Source: Bin5 sp022821545 (GTDB lineage Bacteria; Chloroflexota; Anaerolineae; Caldilineales; Caldilineaceae). Taken from it: a stretch of DNA of 64,000 bases. Position numbers and translations under genes: made by a program. Under the pieces are notes generated by a model, which worked only from the letters and a program-made list of their open reading frames with translations, searched no databases and was not told the origin of the DNA. The DNA lies in NCBI GenBank assembly GCA_963664085.2, contig CAXXLO010000002.1:4092001-4156000 (forward strand). Direction: 5' to 3'. Below, piece by piece: positions 1-7,377 of the stretch (positions are counted from its first letter, which is position 1; every line of letters starts with the position of its first letter).

Positions 1-2892
1 AGACTCGACGATCTGCGACTTCGCCAGACCAGGTTGCGCGCCGAGCAGGGCGAACGCAATCAGATTAGCGAGGCCCGCCACCGCCGAACCGCCGAAGTAA
101 TCCGCCGTCTCGCCGTGTCCCAGGAACGGCTCAAACAGGTTGCAGCCCGCCAGGAAGATCTGGAAGCCGAGGAGTTCCGTCTGCAAGCAGAGAAAGAGGC
201 AGTGCGGCAGCGGCTGGAAGAAATGCGTGTCGAGCTTGTGCAGGCGCAGGGGAGGCGAGACAGCAGTCAGCAGACCCTTGACAGCCTTCAATTCCAACTT
301 GCTGAACGGGAAAGGCAACGGCACGCCGCCCAGGAACGGGCGCGCGAAGCCGCCGCGGCGGCGCGCAGAGCAGAAAACCGGTTCGCCGAACACCGCAGCC
401 GGCTTGAGCAGTTGGATGAACGTCGCGCTGCCCTGAAGGAGAGATTGGCGCAGCACCAGGACGATATGCGACAGCGCGCCGCGGCGGCCGAAAAGGCCGC
501 TTCCGATTTGACCGCGTTGGAGGCGGAAAACGCTGCACGCGCCTCCAAAATCGACAGTGTCCATGTTGAAATCCAGGCGCTCGCCGAGTCCATAGAAGCC
601 GCGAACGTCACGCTTCGCACTGTGGAAGAGGAAGGGAACCGGGACCGGAGGGAAGTCGAGCGCATTCAGACACGACTCGACCTGCTGCAGCCGGATCGCG
701 GACCAGGGACCGTCTATGCCAGCGCCGTTCGCTCCATTCTGCAGGCGTCGGAGCGAGGCAGACTGCAGGGGATCCTGGGGACAGTAGCCTCGCGAATCCA
801 GGTTCCGGCCCGGCTGGAACGGGCCATCGAAGTTGCTCTGGGGGCCGCCCTGCAGAACGTGATTGCCGCGACGTGGCAGGACGCGCAGGGGGCCATCGAG
901 TTTCTGACGAGCGCGGGCGCCGGACGCGCCACATTTCTCCCTCTCGACCGCCTGCGATCAAGAGGACCGATCCCGGCGCCCAGTTCAAATGGAATTCTCG
1001 GCAACGCAGCCAGGTCAGTCCGGTACGACTCCGAAGTTTCGCCCGCAGTTCATCATCTATTGCAGCGGGTCTGGATCGCCAGCGATCTCGCGGCGGCCCG
1101 CCACGCGCTTGACCGGCATGCGCGTATTTCAAGAAACGGCCGCCGGCCCGCCGGGCTGGCCTCCAGCCATGTCGCGCTGCCGACAGTCGTCACGCTGGAA
1201 GGGGAGATCATTCGCCCGGGAGGTGCAGTCACCGGCGGGAATGAGGGCAGCCGGCAACGCAGATCGGCGCTGGCCTGGGAAAGGGAAGCGCGCGAGCTGC
1301 CCGCAGAACTGGACCGTGCCAGGTCAGAGGCCCGACGTGCGAAGGAAAGGACCCAGGCGGCCCGCCAAGAGGTCGAGGGGCTGGCCAGGACCAGGGCGGA
1401 CCTGGAAAGACGGCGGCAACACCTTCTCGGCGGCGTGCAGCGGCAGCAGGCTGCGCTGGAGCAGGCCAGGATCCGCGCTGCCCAGGCCGAACAGGAAGCT
1501 GCCTGGCATCTGCGGGGACTCGAGCAGACCAGCTCTGAACTGGCGGTCCTGGACACGAAAGAGAAGCAGCTCAGAGCGGCCTTGAAGGAGTCCGCCGCTG
1601 CGCTGGCCGACGCCCGGGAACAGACCGCGCTGGCTGAACGGGCCGCCCAGACCAGCCCCGACGTGATGCTCCGCCAGCTGGCCGACCTGCGAGCCGAGGC
1701 CGCCGTCGCGCAAGAGAACCTGAAAAACCGGCGCGCGCTCGAAGCCGATAAGAGACGCTCGCTGATTCAGATCGAAAGCCAGCTTCAGCGGCTGTCTGAC
1801 CGGCAGCCGCAGCTTGCTGAGGAAGCAGACCGGCTGCGCCGCGACATCGGCCGGGCAACTGCCGAGGAAAGTGAGCTGAATGCCGAAGGCGACGCGCACC
1901 GGCGCAAGATAACTGAACTGGAGTCCGACCTGAAGCAGCTGGACGGGGCCCTTGCCCGCGCCGAGGAGGAAGAGAGAGCCGGGCAGCAGCTCGTATTGCA
2001 GACGGAGTCCGACTGGACCGCCTCCCGGCTCGCCCTGCAACGAATCGAAGACCGTTTGCAGAGCCTTCGACGCGAGATCCGCCAGGACTTCGGCCTCGCC
2101 GATATGGAGGAGGCCGCCGGTCACGCCTATCAACCCCCGCTCCCACTGCAGGCGCTCGTCGCCCAACTGCCCGTCGTCCACGAGCTGCCGGCCGGACTGA
2201 AGGATGACGTCAAGGAGACGCGCGCGCGCGTCCGGCGATTGAGCGGCGTCAACCCGGACGCGCCGCGGGAGTACGAAGAGGTTGCCGGCCGCTTTCGCTT
2301 CCTCCAGACGCAGTCGGATGATCTCGAAAGGGCCGCCCGAGATTTGCAGCAGGTCATCAGTGAACTGGACAATCGCATGGAGGGAGACCTGCGCCGCACA
2401 TTCGAGGCGGTTTCCACCGAATTCGCAGGTTTCTTCAAGCTGCTGCTCCAGGGAGGAACGGCACAGCTCTCCATGACCGAACCCGCCGACATTCTGAATA
2501 CGGGGATAGAGATCTTCGCCCGTCTCCCGGGAAAGCGCACGCAGAGCCTGGACCTCCTCTCCGGCGGAGAGCGCTCCTTGACCGCTTGCGCCCTCGTCTT
2601 TGCCATCCTGCGCGTCAGCCCAACCCCGTTTTGCGTCCTCGACGAGGTGGATGCAACTCTTGACGAGGCGAACGTCGACCGGCTCCGTTCCGCCATGGAC
2701 CTGCTGCGCGAACGCACGCAGTTCATCGTAATCACTCACAACCGGCGCACTCTCGAAATCGCCGATGGCATTTTCGGCATTACAATGGGTGATGACGGGG
2801 TCAGCAGGGTCATAAGCCTCAGACTGGAGAAAGACGAATTGCAGGCGATTGGGGCGGACGAACCTGGGCCCGAGCCCGCCGTCGCAATGTGA
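1..2892 (+). CDS. smc: Chromosome segregation ATPase SMC, 5' end outside window
   Basis: This is the C-terminal roughly 960 residues of an SMC protein, the ATPase core of bacterial condensin that compacts and segregates the chromosome. The frame is open from the first base, so the N-terminal Walker A head lies upstream. Visible parts are a long coiled coil, the globular hinge (about residues 235-345, with the LQGILGTV start typical of hinges), a returning coiled coil, and the C-terminal head with the ABC signature LSGGERSL and Walker B FCVLDEVDATLDEANV near the end. Full SMC proteins are about 1,190 residues, so some 230 are missing. It ends with an Ala/Pro/Glu-rich tail. The assignment is secure. 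Confidence 0.97.
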   Translation, partial: RLDDLRLRQTRLRAEQGERNQISEARHRRTAEVIRRLAVSQERLKQVAARQEDLEAEEFRLQAEKEAVRQRLEEMRVELVQAQGRRDSSQQTLDSLQFQLAERERQRHAAQERAREAAAAARRAENRFAEHRSRLEQLDERRAALKERLAQHQDDMRQRAAAAEKAASDLTALEAENAARASKIDSVHVEIQALAESIEAANVTLRTVEEEGNRDRREVERIQTRLDLLQPDRGPGTVYASAVRSILQASERGRLQGILGTVASRIQVPARLERAIEVALGAALQNVIAATWQDAQGAIEFLTSAGAGRATFLPLDRLRSRGPIPAPSSNGILGNAARSVRYDSEVSPAVHHLLQRVWIASDLAAARHALDRHARISRNGRRPAGLASSHVALPTVVTLEGEIIRPGGAVTGGNEGSRQRRSALAWEREARELPAELDRARSEARRAKERTQAARQEVEGLARTRADLERRRQHLLGGVQRQQAALEQARIRAAQAEQEAAWHLRGLEQTSSELAVLDTKEKQLRAALKESAAALADAREQTALAERAAQTSPDVMLRQLADLRAEAAVAQENLKNRRALEADKRRSLIQIESQLQRLSDRQPQLAEEADRLRRDIGRATAEESELNAEGDAHRRKITELESDLKQLDGALARAEEEERAGQQLVLQTESDWTASRLALQRIEDRLQSLRREIRQDFGLADMEEAAGHAYQPPLPLQALVAQLPVVHELPAGLKDDVKETRARVRRLSGVNPDAPREYEEVAGRFRFLQTQSDDLERAARDLQQVISELDNRMEGDLRRTFEAVSTEFAGFFKLLLQGGTAQLSMTEPADILNTGIEIFARLPGKRTQSLDLLSGGERSLTACALVFAILRVSPTPFCVLDEVDATLDEANVDRLRSAMDLLRERTQFIVITHNRRTLEIADGIFGITMGDDGVSRVISLRLEKDELQAIGADEPGPEPAVAM

Positions 2893-2931
2893 CCGCGACA
2901 TGCTTGATGGACCGAACAAACGCCTTCCCAC

Positions 2932-2959
2932 TTGCCAGCCAATTCGGAAACAGTATAAT
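2932..2959 (+). promoter_or_regulatory. Candidate sigma-70 promoter upstream of the DUF4399-cytochrome gene
   Basis: A TTGCCA -35 box (2932-2937), a 16-nt spacer and a perfect TATAAT -10 box (2954-2959) lie in the gap after smc. Transcription would start near 2967, leaving a leader of about 80 nt before the ATG at 3050. This is a sequence match only. Confidence 0.6.
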
Positions 2960-3049
2960 TCCGTGTGGGAAACTGATAAATGACGGTTGGCAGGCTGCCA
3001 GCTGGACTGACGATACGTACTACGACATTTACTCCGACGGAGCGTCTCA

Positions 3050-5398
3050 ATGAACAGAGTTCACCCCTTGATCCGAGTCGGCGGCCCCATCCTGGGCCTT
3101 CTCATTCTCATTTATGTCATCAACTCGGCGGTGGATACTTTTCGCGCCGATCTGAAGTCGACCCGCGACGCGGAACGGCTGGCGACCCTGGCCGCAGCCG
3201 ACGCTGAAACGGAAGCCGAGGCCGAACAAGAGGCTGAAGAGGAGGCGGCGCCCGATGAGGCAACGCCCGAAGCGCCTTCGCAGGACGATGAGAGCCAGGA
3301 GGAGCCTGTCCCACCCGAGGCCTTCTTCCGACAGCCTACGAGCAACGCAATCGTTCCGCCCACTTTCATTGTGAAAATGGGTGCAGTAGGGGTGACGGTT
3401 GATCCGTCGGGCGAGGTAGTTCCCGGTTCCGGGCACATGCACATTCTCGTCGATACGGATTTCATCCCCGCCGGGGAGATTATCCCCGCCGACGAGCGGC
3501 ACCTCCATTACGGAGACGGCTCACTTGAGGCGGAATTGACGCTCACGCCGGGTGAGCACACACTGCACCTGCAGTTCGCCGACGGTCTCCATACCGCCCT
3601 GGAAGGGGACGAGTATCGCGACACGATCGTCGTCTTCGTCGAGGAAGGCGCCCCCGAACAGTCCGTGGCCTTCTTTGATCCCCTTGACGGCACGACAGTC
3701 ACGTCATCCTTTGAAGTTGTGATGACGGCTACCGGGCTCGTCGTAGAACCCTCCGGCGAAGTCAACGACGGCGCAGGACATTTCCACATCCTCGTCGACA
3801 CCGACTTCATTCCCGCCGGAGAGGTCATCCCCACCGACGAGCGGCATCTCCACTACGGCAAGGGCCAGACAGCCGTTTCCGTCGAACTGGAGCCCGGCGA
3901 GCACACGCTCCGCCTCCAGTTCGCCGACGGCCTGCATACCGCCCTTGAGGGCGACCAGTATCGCGACACCATCACCGTCATCGTCGAAGCCGGCGACCAG
4001 TCCCCGTCGGTCAACTTTGAACTACCCGCCGACGGCGCAACCGTCACCTCTCCCTTCGAGGTCGTTATGGCGGCAACCGGACTCGTCGTCGAGCCCTCCG
4101 GCGAGGTCAACGACGGCGCAGGACATTTCCACATCCTCGTCGACACCGACTTCATTCCCGCCGGAGAGGTCATCCCCACCGACGAGCGGCATCTCCACTA
4201 CGGCAAGGGCCAGACAGCCGTTTCCGTCGAACTGGAGCCCGGCGAGCACACGCTCCGCCTCCAGTTCGCCGACGGCCTGCATACCGCCCTTGAGGGCGAC
4301 CAGTACCGCGACACGATCACCGTCATCGTCGAAGCCGGCGACCAGTCCCCGTCGGTCAACTTTGAACTACCCGCGGACGGCGCAACCGTCACCTCTCCCT
4401 TCGAGGTCGTCATGAAGGCTACCGGGCTCGTCGTAGAACCCTCCGGCGAGGTCAACGACGGCGCAGGACATTTCCACATCCTCGTCGACACCGACTTCAT
4501 TCCCGCCGGGGAGATCATCCCCACCGACGAGCGGCACCTCCACTACGGCAAGGGCCAGACAGCCGTTTCCGTCGAACTGGAGCCCGGCGAGCACACACTC
4601 CGCCTCCAGTTCGCCGACGGCCTGCACACCGCCCTGGAGGGCGACCAGTATCGCGACACCATCACCGTCATCGTCGAAGCCGGCGACCAGTCCCCGTCGG
4701 TCAACTTTGAACTACCCGCGAACGGCGCAACCGTCACCTCTCCCTTCGAGGTCGTCATGAAGGCTACCGGGCTCGTCGTCGAGCCCTCCGGCGAAGTCAA
4801 CGACGGCGCAGGACATTTCCACATCCTCGTCGACACCGACTTCATTCCCCCCGGGGAGATCATCCCCACCGACGAGCGGCATCTCCACTACGGCAAGGGC
4901 CAGACAGCCGTTTCCGTCGAACTGGAGCCCGGCGAGCACACACTCCGCCTCCAGTTCGCCGACGGCCTCCATACCGCCCTCGAGGGCGACCAATACCGAG
5001 ACACGATCACCGTCATCGTCGAAGCGGGCGAGCCGTCCGAACAGGGAGCGGCCGCCTCCGGGCAGCTGGCCCAGGAAACAGTAGACCTGGCCATTGAGGC
5101 CATGATAAGGACCGGTTGTAACAGTTGCCACGTCACCACCGGGCTCCCGGAGGTAGACGCCGCAATGCTCGGTCCCGACCAGACGAACCTGGGAACAGTT
5201 GCCGGAACGCGTCGTGAAGGCTATACGGCCGAAGAGTACCTGCGGGAGGCCATTCTTGACCCGAGCGCCTTTATCGTTGAGGAGTGCCCTCTCGGACAGT
5301 GCTTGCAGGTGATGCCTGTCAACTACGGAGATCAGCTCAGCGAAGAGGAATTAGACGCAATCGTCGCCTATCTGCTCTCTCTCACTACGGACGAGTAG
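3050..5398 (+). CDS. Exported protein with five tandem DUF4399 domains and a C-terminal cytochrome c
   Basis: This 782-residue protein begins with one hydrophobic segment (about residues 11-27) that should anchor or export it. An acidic Glu/Ala/Pro linker (about 45-95) follows. Then come five copies of a roughly 115-residue unit carrying GH(M/F)HILVDTDFIP, DERHLHYG and GEHTL(H/R)LQFADG, which I recognise as DUF4399. The C-terminal 110 residues hold one haem c site, C690-N-S-C693-H694, and a later LQVMPVNYG that can supply the axial methionine, as in small soluble cytochromes c. Units 2-5 are almost identical; unit 1 is diverged. DUF4399 has no established function; its many conserved His and Asp residues hint at metal binding (inference). 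The gene stands alone with its own promoter. Confidence 0.85.
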   Translation: MNRVHPLIRVGGPILGLLILIYVINSAVDTFRADLKSTRDAERLATLAAADAETEAEAEQEAEEEAAPDEATPEAPSQDDESQEEPVPPEAFFRQPTSNAIVPPTFIVKMGAVGVTVDPSGEVVPGSGHMHILVDTDFIPAGEIIPADERHLHYGDGSLEAELTLTPGEHTLHLQFADGLHTALEGDEYRDTIVVFVEEGAPEQSVAFFDPLDGTTVTSSFEVVMTATGLVVEPSGEVNDGAGHFHILVDTDFIPAGEVIPTDERHLHYGKGQTAVSVELEPGEHTLRLQFADGLHTALEGDQYRDTITVIVEAGDQSPSVNFELPADGATVTSPFEVVMAATGLVVEPSGEVNDGAGHFHILVDTDFIPAGEVIPTDERHLHYGKGQTAVSVELEPGEHTLRLQFADGLHTALEGDQYRDTITVIVEAGDQSPSVNFELPADGATVTSPFEVVMKATGLVVEPSGEVNDGAGHFHILVDTDFIPAGEIIPTDERHLHYGKGQTAVSVELEPGEHTLRLQFADGLHTALEGDQYRDTITVIVEAGDQSPSVNFELPANGATVTSPFEVVMKATGLVVEPSGEVNDGAGHFHILVDTDFIPPGEIIPTDERHLHYGKGQTAVSVELEPGEHTLRLQFADGLHTALEGDQYRDTITVIVEAGEPSEQGAAASGQLAQETVDLAIEAMIRTGCNSCHVTTGLPEVDAAMLGPDQTNLGTVAGTRREGYTAEEYLREAILDPSAFIVEECPLGQCLQVMPVNYGDQLSEEELDAIVAYLLSLTTDE
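3650..5029 (+). repeat. Four near-identical 345-bp tandem repeats inside a coding gene
   Basis: Units start at 3650, 3995, 4340 and 4685, exactly 345 bp (115 codons) apart. They encode DUF4399 copies 2-5 and differ at only a few positions each, many of them synonymous. A diverged first copy occupies about 3305-3649. Such identity suggests recent amplification or gene conversion, and copy number may vary between strains or be miscounted in short-read assemblies. Confidence 0.93.
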
Positions 5399-5419
5399 AT
5401 TTCGATTCATCTCTCGCCG

Positions 5420-5459
5420 GAAAAGAAAACCCCCTGACGCTCAGATGAACGTCAGGGGG
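5420..5459 (-). terminator. Rho-independent terminator, minus-strand polarity
   Basis: The arms CCCCCTGACG (5430-5439) and CGTCAGGGGG (5450-5459) form a perfect 10-bp stem with a 10-nt loop. Read on the minus strand the hairpin is followed by TTTTCTTTTC, so it best serves the small gene ending at 5544. The plus-strand side lacks a T-tract but may still help to stop the DUF4399 transcript arriving from the left. Confidence 0.8.
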
Positions 5460-5543
5460 CAAAAAGCCTTGTTCTGATTTTCCCGTTCCGGGACCTACCT
5501 CACCAGTGCGGTCAGTTTAAGCTCCGATCGCACTCTCCGGACC

Positions 5544-5765
5544 CTACCCCGCGATAACCAGGAGAAGCACCCAGAGAAAGCTGATGGAGCTTACAACGCT
5601 CACGGCCATGGCAAGGAAAAACCTCGGACTGTACTTCTTCCCCAGAATGAGGGACGGCTGCCACTTTACCGGCAACATCCTCCTGGACTTTACCGGCACC
5701 AATGCGCCTGAACGCCTTTTGCTCTTTCGGGGTGTAAAACGTGGAAAAGCGGCTTCATAGGTCAT
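5544..5765 (-). CDS. Small basic protein with one C-terminal membrane segment
   Basis: I do not recognise this 73-residue protein. The N-terminal 45 residues are rich in Arg and Lys (RKSKRRSG, VKSRR). The last 25 residues form one hydrophobic helix, so it is probably a tail-anchored membrane protein with a basic cytoplasmic face. The start is fixed by AAGGAG placed 7 nt before the ATG at 5765; the frame stays open upstream, but the promoter at 5818-5846 and the ribosome site favour this ATG. A good terminator lies about 85 nt past the stop, so this is a complete single-gene transcription unit. Confidence 0.6.
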   Translation of the reverse strand: MTYEAAFPRFTPRKSKRRSGALVPVKSRRMLPVKWQPSLILGKKYSPRFFLAMAVSVVSSISFLWVLLLVIAG

Positions 5766-5817
5766 GGCTGCTCTCCTTACCGGATAATTGCTCAATAAAT
5801 CCGTACTAATACAACTG

Positions 5818-5846
5818 ATTATACACGATAAATGCTCAGTTGTCCA
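5818..5846 (-). promoter_or_regulatory. Candidate sigma-70 promoter for the small membrane protein gene
   Basis: On the minus strand TGGACA (5841-5846) and TATAAT (5818-5823) are separated by exactly 17 nt. Transcription would start near 5811, giving a leader of about 45 nt to the ATG at 5765. Confidence 0.65.
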
Positions 5847-5976
5847 TACCTTAAAATAGCCTATCACATCCACAAAAGCAGCGCAAACCGGCAAAACCGC
5901 CGCAGCGGCTTACGCGGTGTGGCGTCCCGCCCTTCATCTGACCTTTCCTTTGCCCGACGTCGCGCTCCCCCGCCAC

Positions 5977-6285
5977 TCAGGGAGTCCAGGAATCTTCTTC
6001 TTCCTGCAGATCGCCCTCTTCATCATCGAGTTCCGGATCGCCGTCGTCTACCCCGTAGAGACTTTCATCCATCTCCTCTTCAAAGATCGAGTCATCATCC
6101 AGCCACTCAAACTCATCTTCTTCTATGTAGGCCGCTGCGCCTACGCTTGGCGGGCCGTCTTCAGTCTCTTTTTCATCGAATGTTATACACGAAAGTGTTA
6201 CCGGATCCAACTCGATTTCATCGGCGTCACACCATCCATTCCACCAGAAATTGCAGCGCTTCTGCGGGCAGCGCACCCGGCTCAT
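5977..6285 (-). CDS. Small Cys-rich protein with a highly acidic tail, unknown
   Basis: This 102-residue protein is unrecognised. Its N-terminus (MSRVRCPQKRCNFWWNGWC) has three cysteines among aromatic residues, followed by a fourth in LSCITF, a spacing that could bind a metal. The C-terminal half is almost entirely Asp and Glu. The start is the ATG at 6285 with GGAGGA 6 nt upstream; a GTG five codons earlier is less likely because it overlaps that ribosome site. The strong ribosome site and the sharp N/C composition split argue for a real gene. Function cannot be inferred. Confidence 0.55.
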   Translation of the reverse strand: MSRVRCPQKRCNFWWNGWCDADEIELDPVTLSCITFDEKETEDGPPSVGAAAYIEEDEFEWLDDDSIFEEEMDESLYGVDDGDPELDDEEGDLQEEEDSWTP

Positions 6286-6630
6286 TCGTAGTCCTCCCAC
6301 ACGGCGGGCTCATAGGGCCGCCCATGGATGAACTATGCCCATAAAGAACGCGCCCTCTCAGGTTTGATCGACTACTTCGAGTATAGCAGAAAATCCCGGC
6401 TCGTCAACCGTTTTTGGAACTTTTTTTCCTCCTTTATACTACGCCCCGTACAGGTCGCAGACGTTCAGCCGCTTTCAGCTATATTTCGTCCATTCCAACC
6501 CGGCTTTTGGACGCCAAAAACTGTCTGTACTCGGAAACCTCCTCGCCGGAACTTCGTAGTAATCTGTACCGGGAAGCAAGGCGTTTGCAGCGCTTCGACA
6601 AGAACACAGCCACCCGTCGGAGGAACGCAC
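6286..6630. other. Gene-free stretch between divergent small genes
   Basis: These 345 bases separate the minus-strand Cys-rich gene from the plus-strand yccF-like gene. They are locally T-rich (around 6418-6440) and should contain both promoters, but I see no clear promoter pair, repeat or RNA fold. Confidence 0.4.
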
Positions 6631-6999
6631 ATGAGCACGCTTGGAAACATCATCTGGCTCGTCTTCGGCGGTCTGATCGCCGCTATCGGATACTTGATCG
6701 GCGGACTGGTACTCTGCCTGACCGTCGTCGGCATTCCGTTCGGCCTGCAGTCGATCAAGTTCGGCGTCGCCACCCTTACCCCGTTTGGCAAGGAAGTAGT
6801 GGAAGGTCAGAACGCGAACAGCCCGCTTCGCGTTCTCTTTAACCTGATCTGGATAATTCTCTTCGGCTGGGAGATCGCGCTGGCTCACCTGCTCTCTGCG
6901 CTGATCCTTACCGTTACAATAGTGGGGATCCCCTTCGCAAAGCAGCACTTCAAGCTGATCCCGCTCGCTCTCCTCCCCTTCGGCAGGGACTTGCAGTAG
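6631..6999 (+). CDS. yccF: YccF-family inner membrane protein
   Basis: A 122-residue protein with two similar halves, each a hydrophobic stretch ending in a VGIPF(G/A) turn (LTVVGIPFGLQS and LTVTIVGIPFAKQ). That duplicated pattern is typical of the YccF domain family, small membrane proteins of unknown biochemical role. The length matches the family. The start is the ATG at 6631, preceded by CGGAGGA six bases upstream; the open frame extends further left but has no ribosome site there. It stands alone, so context gives no functional hint. Confidence 0.8.
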   Translation: MSTLGNIIWLVFGGLIAAIGYLIGGLVLCLTVVGIPFGLQSIKFGVATLTPFGKEVVEGQNANSPLRVLFNLIWIILFGWEIALAHLLSALILTVTIVGIPFAKQHFKLIPLALLPFGRDLQ

Positions 7000-7377
7000 C
7001 CCGTCGTCCGGTCGGGAGCTCCGCTGACATCCCCATCCTTTCCTCCTGCGTAGCTTTCCCTTCTGCGTAGCATTCCCTCCTTCATTGACTGAACATGGCA
7101 ACGCCCGGCCTGGAGCAGCCGTCTGCCGCCTTTACTCCCAACCAGTCAAGCCCAAGCGCGCCAAACCGGATGCGAAAGTTAGGGTTGCCGTTGCAACTGT
7201 GGTAAAAGATTAACGAAAACTGTTCACTTCAGTAACCAGGCCCGAACCGGGTTCATCAAGGGCACGCGCCCTCCTTCTGCCCACGCCAATGCTTCATTCT
7301 CCAGGGTGTCACCGCCGTCAAACAGCTTTTCCCCCCTTTGACGCGACCCCACAGACGACCGGCGAAACTCTTCAGCC
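7000..7377 (+). other. Gene-free leader region upstream of the mrp operon
   Basis: These 378 bases lie before mrpA. A short CTGCGTAGC motif occurs twice (around 7046-7072). I see no convincing promoter boxes, terminator or riboswitch. The region should hold the mrp promoter by position. Confidence 0.4.

Noticed and set aside
1324..2931. 535-codon open frame on the minus strand across smc
   Set aside because: It is the antisense of a secure smc frame in high-GC DNA, with no ribosome site and no recognisable motif.
3508..5139. Series of about 108-residue minus-strand frames
   Set aside because: They recur every 345 bp only because the DUF4399 repeat itself does; they are shadows.
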